Source: Sphingobium sp. (lineage in GTDB: Bacteria; Pseudomonadota; Alphaproteobacteria; Sphingomonadales; Sphingomonadaceae). Taken from it: a DNA stretch of 64,000 nucleotides. Position numbers and translations under genes: made by a program. The notes under the pieces are model-generated. The model was not told the DNA's origin. It was given only the letters and a program-made list of their open reading frames with translations, and did no database searches. Position 1 is the stretch's first letter. Each line of letters opens with the position of its first letter. The stretch spans positions 743,501 through 807,500 of the forward strand of contig SPEL01000002.1 of NCBI GenBank assembly GCA_009360885.1, written 5' to 3'. This document shows positions 7,074 through 16,907 of this stretch, in pieces.

Positions 7074-8972
7074 ATGTCTACAGAAGATGCTTCTGCAAAA
7101 GGCTCAGGTGCATACCGGCCCGATATTGATGGCTTGCGAACTATCGCCGTTCTCGCCGTATTTCTCTTTCATCTTAACATCCCCCCATTCTCAGGGGGCT
7201 TTACAGGCGTTGATATCTTTTTCGTTATATCCGGATATCTCATCACCAGCGTGATACAGCGCGACATTCACGAACAGCGTTTCACCATCGTACAATTTTA
7301 TGAACGGCGAGTCCGGCGCATTTTCCCCGCCTTACTAACGGTCATGGTATTAACCTTTTTTGTCGCTTGGCTCTTGTTTATGCCAGATGAGTTACGCGAC
7401 CTTGGCGCTAGCATGGCGGCGGCCATCACCTTTTCGTCCAATATCCTGTTCTGGATGCAAACGGATTATTTTTCCGGCCCCACCGACTTCAAGCCTCTAC
7501 TGCACACATGGTCTCTGGCCGTTGAAGAACAATTCTACATCTTCATCCCGCCCCTTATGGTAGCATTGCATCGCTGGCTCCCCAAATATGTACTTCCAAT
7601 ACTCGCAGCGCTCACTCTGATTTCGTTCGTTGCCAGTTGCGCGTGGGTGTGGATCGATCCATCAGGCAATTATTATTTGCCCCACACTCGTGCGTGGGAA
7701 TTGCTTGTTGGCTCTTTAGTCGCCCTGAGAATTACCCCTCCCATAGCCAGCAAACGCTGTCGCGATGCCTTGTCAGTCATCGGCTTGCTGCTACTGCTGC
7801 TACCTGTCTTCCTGTTATCAAAATCCAGCATATTCCCAGCATGGAATGCTATCCCAACATGTCTTGGCACCGCACTCTTGATAACAGCAGGGCAAGAGCA
7901 TCCGTCTCTTGCGGGTAGGCTGCTTTCCAATAAGCCGATGGTTGGCATTGGCCTCATCAGCTACTCGCTTTATCTGGTTCACTGGCCGCTGATTGTTTTT
8001 GCAAAATATGCATTGTTACGAGACCTTTATGCCAGCGAGAAAATCCTACTTCTCGGTGTTGCTTTTGTGCTGGCATGGGCTTCCTGGCGTTGGATTGAAC
8101 GCCCGTTTCGCAACCCGAAAGGGTTTTCCCGGAAACAAATTTTCGCAATGGCCCTCGCGCCCTCCCTTTTATGTGCGTTTGCTGGGCTGATCATATTCCG
8201 TATGGATGGCATACCTCAACGTTTCAAAGGCCAGATAGCTTTAGCAGTTCGTGATACAACACAGACAAAACAAAAAGATATCTGCTTTCTTCGAGACAAT
8301 ATGAAATGGGAACAATGGGCTGGCAAAAACTGCTTTTTAGTCTCTGGGGTAAAAAATGAACCGGTTACCTTGCTATGGGGCGACTCTCATGCCAATCATT
8401 ATATAAACGCCCTCAGGGACACCTCTGATCGATACCGCCAGCCCGTATTATTTTACGGAAGTGCAGGATGCCCGCCTATATTAGGTGTGAATTTCAAAGC
8501 TGCCGACTGCAACCGCAATAACAAACATATTGCTTCAATCATTCGTGACTTTGGCGTTAAAAGGGTCGTATTATCGGCCTATTGGCAACGCTACATGGAA
8601 AGCGATTGGTTCGGACGCGACGATCTGATCAGAACGATCCAACAATTACGAGATATGGGAACTCAGGTATTACTTATTGGGGATAACCCAGATTTCCCCT
8701 TTGCCAACCCTAATTATCTCGGAGTTAGACTGTCCAAAAGAGACAATCCCAATGCCCCCTTCTACTCCAGTGTACGCAATGATTTTTCATTCAATGCCCA
8801 GTTAGCGCCACTGGTCGGGAATGACAATTTCTACGATCCTCTAAAAGATTTTTGCTTAAACAAAAAATGCCTCGCTTATGACAATGGCAATCTACTAATG
8901 ATTGATAATGCGCATTACTCTAAATATGGATCAACAATGGCACTCAGTAAAATGAGCAACATCTTTCATTAA
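7074..8972 (+). CDS. OafA/YrhL-type membrane O-acyltransferase with SGNH domain
   Basis: A 632-residue protein. Residues ~15-380 are an acyltransferase-3 membrane domain with about ten hydrophobic segments and hallmark motifs YRPDIDGLRTIAVL, GGFTGVDIFFVISGYLIT, FYERRVRRIFPAL and HTWSLAVEEQFY. A periplasmic SGNH-like domain follows: the serine block is LLWGDSHANHY and the C-terminal Asp/His block is IDNAHYSKYG. Such fusions move acyl (often acetyl) groups onto surface polysaccharides. No polysaccharide cluster is adjacent, so the acceptor is unknown. The ATG at 7074 precedes the conserved YRPDIDGLR by a normal distance. Serotype-like or phage-receptor modification is a reasonable inference beside an island. 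Confidence 0.9.
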   Translation: MSTEDASAKGSGAYRPDIDGLRTIAVLAVFLFHLNIPPFSGGFTGVDIFFVISGYLITSVIQRDIHEQRFTIVQFYERRVRRIFPALLTVMVLTFFVAWLLFMPDELRDLGASMAAAITFSSNILFWMQTDYFSGPTDFKPLLHTWSLAVEEQFYIFIPPLMVALHRWLPKYVLPILAALTLISFVASCAWVWIDPSGNYYLPHTRAWELLVGSLVALRITPPIASKRCRDALSVIGLLLLLLPVFLLSKSSIFPAWNAIPTCLGTALLITAGQEHPSLAGRLLSNKPMVGIGLISYSLYLVHWPLIVFAKYALLRDLYASEKILLLGVAFVLAWASWRWIERPFRNPKGFSRKQIFAMALAPSLLCAFAGLIIFRMDGIPQRFKGQIALAVRDTTQTKQKDICFLRDNMKWEQWAGKNCFLVSGVKNEPVTLLWGDSHANHYINALRDTSDRYRQPVLFYGSAGCPPILGVNFKAADCNRNNKHIASIIRDFGVKRVVLSAYWQRYMESDWFGRDDLIRTIQQLRDMGTQVLLIGDNPDFPFANPNYLGVRLSKRDNPNAPFYSSVRNDFSFNAQLAPLVGNDNFYDPLKDFCLNKKCLAYDNGNLLMIDNAHYSKYGSTMALSKMSNIFH

Positions 8973-9201
8973 TTATATAACAAATCCTAGACCGAGTTGG
9001 CGCAGTCTCGAGTCAACGCCCCTATGCCCTTGTTCAAAGAGGACTCCAACAATCACTGACGAGGGAAATCACGCACCTCTGGTAAAAACCGACAGGCAGC
9101 ATCGCAGCTTATGCCAGCTGAGAGACTGACGCATGATGCAGTATATATGGGCAAGAGAATCCTGCCCTCATCCCAATAATCAGGATTAACGCGACGAGGG
9201 C

Positions 9202-9711
9202 TTAGCTCGCGACAAAAACGCCCTTCTCGCGGTTTTTCACTACCTTATCAGCCGGGAATATAGTGCCGCTCATCGCAATATAAATACCAGGTGCGGCAAT
9301 CTGGGCCGCAGCAAAGGCCATACCCAAATTAAAGGGCGCGTCCGTTTCAGCGAAGCGGGCGGGCTGCATCGCGCCCACGAAAATGATCGTCCTGCCTTCC
9401 AGAACATTAGCATCGGCAAGGGCCTGCGCCGTTTTCGTCATCGTATCGCTGCCATGGGTAATGACGATATGGCGGGCGGAGGATTCCGCAACGGCCTGCA
9501 CAATGACTGCACGATCTTCATCGGTCAGGTCAAGGCTGTCCTTACGCAGCAATTCCTGCACCCGGTACGGGCAATTTACCCGCGCCGTTTTCAATATATG
9601 CGGCGCCCTCGGTTCCCCGATTTTATAATCAGACAAGGCATCGAAATAAACTTTGTCAAAGGTGCCACCGGTCGTCAGCACCAATATTTCCATGTCCTTG
9701 TCCGCCATCAT
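9202..9711 (-). CDS. Asparaginase-domain protein (short form)
   Basis: A 169-residue protein with only the N-terminal domain of type I/II asparaginases. LTTGGTFDKVY near the start holds the first catalytic Thr and ITHGSDTM the second Thr/Asp region. Full asparaginases have about 330 residues and a second domain, absent here, so activity on asparagine is doubtful. Third gene of a minus-strand run with lepA and the PhnA-like gene (7-bp gap). Two adjacent ATGs (9711, 9708) and AAGGACAGG lie at the start. Confidence 0.8.
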   Translation of the reverse strand: MMADKDMEILVLTTGGTFDKVYFDALSDYKIGEPRAPHILKTARVNCPYRVQELLRKDSLDLTDEDRAVIVQAVAESSARHIVITHGSDTMTKTAQALADANVLEGRTIIFVGAMQPARFAETDAPFNLGMAFAAAQIAAPGIYIAMSGTIFPADKVVKNREKGVFVAS

Positions 9712-9718
9712 CCTGTCC

Positions 9719-10024
9719 TTACCGCTTCTTCACAAATTCCGCACGGAGGACGAGGCCCTTGATACCATCAAAGCGGCAATCAATTTCCTGCGGATCGCCG
9801 GTCAGGCGGATGGATTTAATGAGCGTGCCACGCTTCAGCGTCTGGCCTGCGCCTTTCACGTCCAAATCCTTAATCAGCGTCACCTGATCGCCATCGGCGA
9901 GGAGATTACCAACGGCATCGCGCACTTCGACATTATCAGCAGCAGCCTGCTTTGCAGCCAGTTCCGACGCGGGCATCCATTCACCGGATTCCTCATCGAA
10001 TACATAATCCTCGCTGTCGCTCAA
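9719..10024 (-). CDS. PhnA/YjdM-like protein
   Basis: A 101-residue protein. The central [42 protein letters not shown] is the SH3-like PhnA domain, and [22 protein letters not shown] is the usual C-terminus. The zinc ribbon of longer YjdM proteins is missing. Despite the historical phosphonate name, the role is not established. The start is probably a TTG that overlaps the lepA stop as TTGA, so translation would be coupled to lepA; the first residues ([16 protein letters not shown]) fit the family, and the next ATG is 16 codons in. Confidence 0.82.
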   Translation of the reverse strand: MSDSEDYVFDEESGEWMPASELAAKQAAADNVEVRDAVGNLLADGDQVTLIKDLDVKGAGQTLKRGTLIKSIRLTGDPQEIDCRFDGIKGLVLRAEFVKKR

Positions 10025-11826
10025 TTTTCATCTCCCATACGCAGGGCCGCAATGAAGGCCTCCTGCGGAATTTGCACATTGCCATATTCACGCATGCGCT
10101 TCTTACCCTCTTTCTGCTTCTCCAGCAGCTTTTTCTTACGGGTAATATCGCCGCCATAGCATTTGGCGGTCACATCCTTACGCAGCGCACCAATGGTTTC
10201 ACGCGCAATCACCTTGCCACCAATGGCCGCCTGAATCGGAATTTTGAACATATGGCGGGGGATGAGGTCCTTCAGCCGCTCACACATATGGCGTCCGCGC
10301 GCCTCTGCTGCACTGCGGTGAACGATCATCGACAGGGCATCAACCGGCTCATTATTGACGAGGATGCTCATCTTCACGAGATCCCCTTCGCGCAGACCAA
10401 TCTGATGATAATCAAAGCTGGCATAGCCACGCGAGATCGATTTCAACCGATCATAGAAATCGAACACCACTTCGTTGAGGGGAAGCTCATAGGTGATCTG
10501 CGCACGCCCCCCCACATAGGTGAGGTCTTTCTGAATACCGCGCCGATCCTGACAGAGCTTCAGCAATGAACCCAGATATTCATCAGGCACATAGATGGTT
10601 GCCTCAATCCATGGTTCCTCAATGCGGTCGATATAATTGGCATCCGGCATGTCGGCGGGGTTATGGAGCTGTTGCACCTCGCCATTATTCATGTGGATGT
10701 CGTAAACAACCGATGGCGCGGTCGTGATAAGGTCCAGATCATATTCGCGGCTAAGGCGTTCCTGAATAATCTCCAGATGGAGGAGACCAAGGAAACCGCA
10801 CCGAAAACCAAAGCCCAAGGCCGCCGATGTTTCCATTTCAAAGCTGAAACTGGCGTCGTTCAACCGCAGCTTCGAGATGGAATCCCGCAGCTTTTCAAAA
10901 TCATTGGCATCCACCGGGAAGAGGCCGCAGAACACCACCGGCTGCACTTCCTTAAAGCCCGGCAAAGGCTTGGCCGCCGGGTTCTTCACCGTGGTGATGG
11001 TGTCACCCACGCGGGTCTGGGCGATTTCCTTGATCTGCGCGGTGATGAAGCCAATATCGCCCGGCCCCAGTTCAGGAAGTTGCTCAATCTTGGGCCGCAT
11101 ACAACCGACGCGATCGATCAGATGCTCGGTGCCACCGATCATGAACTTGATCTGCTGGCCCTTTTTGATGACGCCGTTCATCACACGCACCAATATAACC
11201 ACACCCAGATAAGGATCATACCAGCTATCGACCAACATAGCCTCCAGCGGGGCATCACGGTCGCCCTTAGGCGCTGGGATTTTGGCGACGATCGCTTCTA
11301 ATATCTCATCAATGCCAATGCCCGATTTCGCGCTGGCCAGAACGGCCTCTGACGCATCAAGGCCGATAACTTCCTCAATCTCGGCCTTCACCTTTTCCGG
11401 TTCGGCGGCAGGCAGGTCAATCTTGTTGATGACCGGCACAATCTCATGGTCATGCTCAATGGATTGGTAGACGTTGGCGAGCGTCTGCGCCTCTACCCCT
11501 TGCGCGGCGTCCACCACAAGCAGCGCGCCCTCGCACGCGGCAAGGCTGCGTGATACCTCATAAGCAAAGTCCACATGGCCCGGCGTGTCCATCAGGTTGA
11601 GCTTATAGGTCTTGCCGTCCTTCGCGGTATAATCCAGCCGGACGGTCTGCGCCTTGATGGTGATGCCGCGTTCTTTTTCAATATCCATATTGTCCAGCAC
11701 CTGCGCGGTCATTTCCCTGTCGGAAAGGCCGCCACAGCGCTGAATCAACCGATCGGCCAGAGTAGATTTACCATGGTCGATATGGGCGATAATCGAAAAG
11801 TTACGAATAGAGTCAAGGTCGGTCAT
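10021..11826 (-). CDS. lepA: Elongation factor 4 (LepA) GTPase
   Basis: A 601-residue translational GTPase, close to the usual ~600. G1 is [10 protein letters not shown]3 is DTPGHVDF and G4 is NKIDLP; the C-terminal LepA-specific domain ends in [19 protein letters not shown] and [10 protein letters not shown]. It acts on stalled ribosomes and in ribosome assembly. I start at the ATG at 11826 ([13 protein letters not shown]) because the 13 upstream codons do not belong to the family. It heads a three-gene run with the PhnA-like and asparaginase-domain genes. Sequence and composition are core-like. Confidence 0.97.
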   Translation of the reverse strand: MTDLDSIRNFSIIAHIDHGKSTLADRLIQRCGGLSDREMTAQVLDNMDIEKERGITIKAQTVRLDYTAKDGKTYKLNLMDTPGHVDFAYEVSRSLAACEGALLVVDAAQGVEAQTLANVYQSIEHDHEIVPVINKIDLPAAEPEKVKAEIEEVIGLDASEAVLASAKSGIGIDEILEAIVAKIPAPKGDRDAPLEAMLVDSWYDPYLGVVILVRVMNGVIKKGQQIKFMIGGTEHLIDRVGCMRPKIEQLPELGPGDIGFITAQIKEIAQTRVGDTITTVKNPAAKPLPGFKEVQPVVFCGLFPVDANDFEKLRDSISKLRLNDASFSFEMETSAALGFGFRCGFLGLLHLEIIQERLSREYDLDLITTAPSVVYDIHMNNGEVQQLHNPADMPDANYIDRIEEPWIEATIYVPDEYLGSLLKLCQDRRGIQKDLTYVGGRAQITYELPLNEVVFDFYDRLKSISRGYASFDYHQIGLREGDLVKMSILVNNEPVDALSMIVHRSAAEARGRHMCERLKDLIPRHMFKIPIQAAIGGKVIARETIGALRKDVTAKCYGGDITRKKKLLEKQKEGKKRMREYGNVQIPQEAFIAALRMGDEN

Positions 11827-12039
11827 ATTAGCGCCGATAGCAGGGGGAAATGCCCCTGTCACCACCGGCTTTTACTATAGGGCTTTATCCCTATAAATGT
11901 TGAATAAACCGCCCATCCCAAAGCGGGTTGAGATTGAAAGCACAGACGGCTAAGGATCAAATCTGAAAATCAGAGTCTTATCCATAGTAAAACCGCTATT
12001 AATATATTGTTTTTCAACTTTTTGTCGAAGGGTGACACA

Positions 12040-12816
12040 ATGAAGAAAGCCTTTTTGCTGGCAGGGGCTTTATCCGCCACCGCTCTGATCGCAACCCCCG
12101 CTTTGGCTCAGAGCAAGAGCAAAGGTTCCTCCGCGCAACAGCAGCAGGCCAAAGGCACGCAGGAAATCCCCCGCTGCACCAAGAAGCTGGGCACTGTTGC
12201 GATCGTGGAACCGGAAACCCAGTGGTGGCGTGAACTCAACCTTGGTAGCCCCGAAGCCATCCTGCGCGTGTTCGTGCAGCAATCTGGTTGCTTCACCATG
12301 GTGAACCGTGGCCGTTCGATGGCCAACCGTAATATGGAACGCGCCCTTGCCGATAGCGGCGAATTGCAGGCTGGTTCCAACATTGGTCGCGGTCAGGTGA
12401 AGGCGGCCGATTATTTCCTCCAGCCTGATATTGTATCCGCAAATCGTAACAGCGGTGGCAACGCCCTTGGCGGCCTTGTCGGCGGCCTGTTGGGCGGGCG
12501 CACCTTTGGCGCGCTGGCTGGCGGCATTTCGATAAAGAAGAAAGAAGCGAACGTCACACTTTCCATCGTGAACGCCCGCACGACCGAAGAAGAAGCGCTG
12601 ACCGAAGGCTATGCCCGCAAGTCTGACCTTGGCTTTGGCGCATCGGGCGGCGCTGGCTGGTGGGGCGGTTTCGGCGCTGCTGGCGGCGGCGGTTACCAGA
12701 ACACCGAAATTGGTCAGGTCATCGTGCTGGCGTATCTCGATGCCTATACCAAGCTGGTGAGCGAACTGGGCGGCCTCCCCGCCAATGCATCAGCGGCGGC
12801 CCCACAGGCGCGCTAA
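12040..12816 (+). CDS. CsgG-like exported protein
   Basis: A 258-residue protein starting at the ATG at 12040, preceded by AAGGGTG. The N-terminus is a clear Sec signal ending ATPALAQS, with no lipobox, unlike E. coli CsgG. The body matches the CsgG/HfaB family: the strand TVAIVEP, FVQQSGCFTMVNRG, a glycine-rich loop ALGGLVGGLLGG, and a C-terminal IGQVIVLAYLDAYTKLV. CsgG forms outer-membrane pores for curli, but no csgA/B/E/F homologues are nearby. A role in envelope assembly or holdfast-like secretion is inference. Confidence 0.8.
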   Translation: MKKAFLLAGALSATALIATPALAQSKSKGSSAQQQQAKGTQEIPRCTKKLGTVAIVEPETQWWRELNLGSPEAILRVFVQQSGCFTMVNRGRSMANRNMERALADSGELQAGSNIGRGQVKAADYFLQPDIVSANRNSGGNALGGLVGGLLGGRTFGALAGGISIKKKEANVTLSIVNARTTEEEALTEGYARKSDLGFGASGGAGWWGGFGAAGGGGYQNTEIGQVIVLAYLDAYTKLVSELGGLPANASAAAPQAR

Positions 12817-12840
12817 GCCTTTCGTGCAATATTAAAGAAA

Positions 12841-12875
12841 ACGCCCGGTGTCCTATGCGGATGCCGGGCGTTTTT
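12841..12875 (+). terminator. Rho-independent terminator of the CsgG-like gene
   Basis: ACGCCCGG and CCGGGCGT form the outer stem with an inner TCC/GGA extension, followed directly by TTTTT. It stands 24 nt after the CsgG-like stop. Confidence 0.9.
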
Positions 12876-12901
12876 ATAGGGGATAGTGTGATCCGGTGGG
12901 A

Positions 12902-13741
12902 TCAATAAGGTTGCAACACACCACCCCATAACAGGCCGAGAATGACCACGCCCAGCGCAAGACGATACCAGACGAAGGGCATGAAGCTGCGGGTCGAAAC
13001 GATCTTCAGGAACAGCACAATCACGCCATAGCCAACGAAAAAGGCAATAGCCGTCGCCAATAACGTCGGCCCAACGCCATAAGGGCCAAATTCACCCCAG
13101 CTTTTGACAAGCTGATAAAAGCCCGACGCCAGCACTGCCGGAATAGCGAGCAGGAAGGAATAGCGCGCAGCGGCCTCCCGCGTGAAGCCCAGCAGCAAAC
13201 CGATGCTGATTGTTCCGCCAGAGCGGGACACACCGGGGATGAGGGCCATGGCCTGCGCAAAACCCAATAATATGCCATCCTTCACCGACATGGACGACAT
13301 ATCCTTAACCCGGCGGCCAAAATGATCCGCCAGCCCCAATATGATACCGAAGATGATGAGCATAGAGGCCGTGATATACAGGCTGCGCACCGATGTTTCG
13401 ATCATGTCCTTGAACAGCAGCCCCAGAACAACAATCGGCAGCGTACCGATGATAACCAGCCAGCCCAGCCGCACATCATTGGCAAGGTCTGGCTTGCCAC
13501 CCATGGGCGCGCGCAACCATGCGCTGGCGATACGCCATATATCCTTGCGGAAATAGAGCAGCACAGCAGCTTCTGTGCCGATTTGCGTGATGGCGGTAAA
13601 GGCCGCGCCGGGGTCTGTCGCTGATGGCAAAAATTCGCCCGCGATACGCAAATGCGCGCTGGACGATATGGGCAGAAATTCTGTTAAACCCTGCACGACC
13701 CCCAGAAAGGCGGCCTCAAGCCATGTTCCTGCCTCGCTCAC
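12902..13741 (-). CDS. uppP: Undecaprenyl-diphosphatase
   Basis: A 279-residue membrane enzyme that recycles undecaprenyl pyrophosphate to the monophosphate carrier for peptidoglycan and O-antigen synthesis. Family motifs are EFLPISSSAHL (residues ~21-31) and PGVSRSGGT (~168-176), with eight or so hydrophobic helices. Length is normal. The start is GTG at 13741 with AAGGAG seven bases upstream. It is convergent with the CsgG-like gene and its terminator. Confidence 0.96.
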   Translation of the reverse strand: MSEAGTWLEAAFLGVVQGLTEFLPISSSAHLRIAGEFLPSATDPGAAFTAITQIGTEAAVLLYFRKDIWRIASAWLRAPMGGKPDLANDVRLGWLVIIGTLPIVVLGLLFKDMIETSVRSLYITASMLIIFGIILGLADHFGRRVKDMSSMSVKDGILLGFAQAMALIPGVSRSGGTISIGLLLGFTREAAARYSFLLAIPAVLASGFYQLVKSWGEFGPYGVGPTLLATAIAFFVGYGVIVLFLKIVSTRSFMPFVWYRLALGVVILGLLWGGVLQPY

Positions 13742-13933
13742 GCAGCACTCCTTATTAGCCCAATTGCTCTACCCGCCCAAACCGACGGATAGAAACCCCG
13801 CCGGTTCAGCAGGCGGATTTCCTTAGCCCTATTTCAGAGAAAGAGATAGCGCGTTGCAGCAAAATCTGCCGCATTGATCGCACAATCTGGCAGCAAGAGT
13901 AGGAGCTTAAGATCAGGACCTCAGAGTAAAGGC

Positions 13934-14158
13934 CTAGCTTTTCTGCTCACGCAGCTTAGCCGCCCCACCTGCCTGATAGGCACGTACCGACGCCTCTGCA
14001 TTAACATAGGCTTCCTGATGTTCGGCGCTCCAGTACAAAAGGTCTTCCAACTCTATGCGCTGGCCTGTGACGGCGCACAGCACATAGGAACCGGGGCGAA
14101 GAATATCAAAATCCGATGCATCATAATGAAGCAGAGCGGGAGACAGAGAATTTTGCAT
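13934..14158 (-). CDS. DUF2093 protein
   Basis: A 74-residue protein with the DUF2093 pattern FDILRPGSYVLCAVTGQRIELEDLLYWSAEHQEAY, a small family of alphaproteobacteria with no known function. The start is the ATG at 14158 just after AGAGAG. It follows mlaA on the same strand (78-bp gap). Another 190 bp without a gene separate it from uppP. Confidence 0.85.
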   Translation of the reverse strand: MQNSLSPALLHYDASDFDILRPGSYVLCAVTGQRIELEDLLYWSAEHQEAYVNAEASVRAYQAGGAAKLREQKS

Positions 14159-14235
14159 CTCTCTATTGTGTCAGAAGCGCGCAGCAGCGTCCAGCCATCA
14201 TAGCCAGCGCCCCACAGAAACATACCGCTCCATCA

Positions 14236-15447
14236 TTACATGGCAGGTGCCATGACATCAGGTAGGACGATCGAAGGCGGCGGTAGCATCGCCTCCTCCG
14301 TCACATCCACCGGTACAATTTCATAAAGATCAGGCAGCACCACAGGCTCTATCGCGGGCATAGGTTTATCCTCCAGCCCATCCTGCGCGGCGGGCTTCTT
14401 CCCACGCAATGCATCAATCTCTGCCTGACGCCGTTTCAGATACGCATCGCGCATCGCGCCATAAGGATCACCCGAATTTGCAATCCGTTCATCTTCTTCC
14501 ACATCGCTCTCTGCCCGCTCATCCAGCAAGCGAAGAGTTGTCGTCGGAAGAGCGTAGAAGGGATCATTAAAGGGCGCGCCAATGGCAAAGGGCATCACCA
14601 TCATGTCCAATATACTGCCTGAAACATCGCGCAACGTGGTGGGACCAATGAAAGGTAGATAGAGAAACGGACCTGATTTCACACCGTAAAAGCCCAGCGT
14701 GTAACCAAAGCCATTATTACGATAGGGAAGGTTGAACGGTTCTTTCTTAGCCGTATCAAAAAGACCAGCCACCCCAAGGGTAGAGTTAATCGCAAAGCGC
14801 CCAGCCGTTTCCGCCGCCTTGCCCAGCTTGAACTGCAGCAGATAGTTCAGAAACACGACCGGCTCCGTCAGGTTACGCAAAAAATTACGCAGACCGCTAC
14901 GGATTGGGCGGGGGACGTTTTCCTTATAGGTCATCGCCATCGGGCCGACAAAGGCACGATCGAGCGACTGCACAACCTCATAAGATTTGACGTTCAGCCC
15001 CTCCAGCGGATCAATCGGAGAACGCTTACGCGCCACCACGATAATTTCGTTGATCTCTTCATCAGCCGATGGAGCCTCAGCGACGGTCACATCCGTACCA
15101 ACAGGACCATCCGAAACAGCGGATTCACCCGAATCGCCTGATGATGGGGCTACGACAGTGGTATCAGACGTCACCGCAGCAGCACCCACAGGCGCAGGAT
15201 TGGCGGGCACTTCCGATGTGAGCTGATCTGATTTGGGCTGATCAGGCGTAAGCCCGACATTATCAGAGGACGATTGAAGCGGAGATTCCGCCGCCGGTGC
15301 CAGCGCAGTTACAGCACCCCTTTCCTGCAGCGGAGCGGCCACCACAGGCGCCGATTGCGTCAGGTTAACGCTACCAATAGCAACCGCTTCAGCAGGCCCC
15401 GGCGTACCAGACAGTAATAAGGCAAGGGCAAAAGTCGAAATGCTCAA
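14236..15447 (-). CDS. mlaA: MlaA (VacJ)-family protein with a long disordered N-terminus
   Basis: A 403-residue protein. The core (~150-360) carries MlaA features: NVKSYEVVQSLDRAFVGPMAMTYK, PVVFLNYLLQFKLGKAAETAGRFAINSTLGVAGLFD, and GPFLYLPFIGPTTLRDVSG. MlaA pulls mislocalised phospholipids out of the outer-membrane leaflet and hands them to MlaC. Residues ~20-140 are an Ala/Pro/Ser/Asp-rich linker not seen in E. coli MlaA. A hydrophobic signal segment is present but no lipobox Cys is obvious. The frame begins at a TTG at 15447, so the exact start is uncertain. No mlaBCDEF genes are in the window. Confidence 0.9.
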   Translation of the reverse strand: MSISTFALALLLSGTPGPAEAVAIGSVNLTQSAPVVAAPLQERGAVTALAPAAESPLQSSSDNVGLTPDQPKSDQLTSEVPANPAPVGAAAVTSDTTVVAPSSGDSGESAVSDGPVGTDVTVAEAPSADEEINEIIVVARKRSPIDPLEGLNVKSYEVVQSLDRAFVGPMAMTYKENVPRPIRSGLRNFLRNLTEPVVFLNYLLQFKLGKAAETAGRFAINSTLGVAGLFDTAKKEPFNLPYRNNGFGYTLGFYGVKSGPFLYLPFIGPTTLRDVSGSILDMMVMPFAIGAPFNDPFYALPTTTLRLLDERAESDVEEDERIANSGDPYGAMRDAYLKRRQAEIDALRGKKPAAQDGLEDKPMPAIEPVVLPDLYEIVPVDVTEEAMLPPPSIVLPDVMAPAM

Positions 15448-15607
15448 ATCGTCGGTCTTTCTTTGATGCCGCCATGTGGAATGCTTGACTATCCCAAGGG
15501 GTTCCTACCCCAAGGCCTGACGAACGCAAATGGCAAGTAAAAATTCTACAGATCAGACATTCTTCCCTATTTGCGGTAGTCGTCCTGACACTTTCTCCAC
15601 AAAAAAC

Positions 15608-16675
15608 CTACACTTCACCCCTCTGCCAGAAACGTGCAATCACTCCGGCCAGCCAACCATAACGAACCAACATATAATCGTGGATTTCCGCGCCTTTTTC
15701 TGCGCCGATCTCTTTTTTATACCCGCTGTCACCTGCGCCCAGATCAATCCACTGCACCCCTTGTGCCAGAGCATGCTGAAATTGATGATAAGTTACAATT
15801 TTCCCCGGTCGAAAGGGGGCATAATCCTCATCATAGCTGCTGGCTATGCTATATTGCCCATCGCCAGAGCGCAGATCAAAACTGAATGCAATGGCGCGCT
15901 CCCCCGCAAACAATATGGTCGCCGACAGGGCCTTTGCTATGGCAGTATCCCTGACCGCTTTGGTCCAATAGCACCGGGCTTTCCTGTTCAGAAATTTGGT
16001 ATCCCCGCCATTTTCCTGCTTGCCGACCCAACTACGGCGTTCAATATCCGCCAGTACCCCGCAGACATTATCATTCCAATCTGCGCCGTTAATTACCTCA
16101 TATCGTATCGCACCATGGCGAGCGATTAGCTGGCGCTCATATCCACGCAAACGCTTTAAGGTGGATTTACGCGGCCACTTCCCTTCCCCGTGTAAACCCG
16201 CGAGACTGAGCCGCCATGTCGCGCCCATATTACGGGCCAGCACATGCCACCCATCATCGCGCATTCCCTGCAAAACCAGCGCAGCAGAAGGGTCATCTGC
16301 ATAAACCGGCCCTAAACGCCACATGGGCGAGAACATCCGCCGAAAATGGGGATGCGCAACCATCGCGCGTATCGCCTTAGGACAGGTATTGGCCTTTACC
16401 ACCAAGGTCCGGAAGGGCCAGTAGCTTCCCGCAACCGCACGCACTCCGGGCAGGAAAGGCCGCATCATGCGCGTAGGTAAAGCAGCAAAGGGGGTTCCGT
16501 CTCTCATTCGGGCGACCAGCGTCGCCGCTCCATCAGCGACATCCCCGGCATACCAGGCAGAGCGCAGGAAATTACGGCAGGATGGCGAACCATCCGCAAC
16601 ATCATCTATCACCGCAGGATAATGATGTTGCACATCTACAGTTATTGGATGGTCCGGGTGACCGCCCGTATGCAC
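15608..16675 (-). CDS. FemAB/BioF2-like (acetyltransf_6) GNAT protein 1
   Basis: A 355-residue protein of the FemAB-like acyltransferase group. The second half is most telling: FAGERAIAFSFDLRSGDGQYSIASSYDEDYAPFRPGKIVTYHQ, then WIDLGAGDSGYKKEIGAE. These proteins transfer acyl or aminoacyl groups in cell-envelope or polysaccharide pathways; the substrate is unknown. The start is GTG at 16675 with GAGGGGG four bases upstream. A paralogue lies next to it on the same strand (232-bp gap). The two share the order S-YDE-x(3-10)-G-K/A-K-I and L-G-D/A-G-DSGYK. Confidence 0.8.
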   Translation of the reverse strand: MHTGGHPDHPITVDVQHHYPAVIDDVADGSPSCRNFLRSAWYAGDVADGAATLVARMRDGTPFAALPTRMMRPFLPGVRAVAGSYWPFRTLVVKANTCPKAIRAMVAHPHFRRMFSPMWRLGPVYADDPSAALVLQGMRDDGWHVLARNMGATWRLSLAGLHGEGKWPRKSTLKRLRGYERQLIARHGAIRYEVINGADWNDNVCGVLADIERRSWVGKQENGGDTKFLNRKARCYWTKAVRDTAIAKALSATILFAGERAIAFSFDLRSGDGQYSIASSYDEDYAPFRPGKIVTYHQFQHALAQGVQWIDLGAGDSGYKKEIGAEKGAEIHDYMLVRYGWLAGVIARFWQRGEV

Positions 16676-16907
16676 ATTTCCCCCTCAGCTTATTATCGGG
16701 TATCTGACAGTAAGCATATTAATTCATGGATAGAAACACGCTATTCGTTCGAAATGAATATTTCCTTACCTCAAGTAGCTGCTTTAATCAGCATGATGAG
16801 CATATCTGCCGATGCATACTATAGTGCGGCACCACCCGGTCATTTGAGAATAACGACTTTATATCAGGCCCCTATGCGTCCAGACATATAACCGGACATA
16901 CCTATCT

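Noticed and set aside
4881-9006. Shared 11-mer GTTGGCGCAGT at 4881 and 8996 as possible element ends
   Set aside because: The flanking sequence does not match, there is no target duplication and no transposase; probably chance.
10663-11301. 212-codon ORF antisense to lepA, and a 205-codon one at 9952
   Set aside because: Long open antisense frames are common opposite conserved GC-rich genes; lepA is certain.
13741-13830. tRNA-like D-arm (GGTAGAGCAATTGG on the minus strand) upstream of uppP
   Set aside because: No anticodon, T arm or acceptor stem can be fitted; only the short D-arm-like motif is present.
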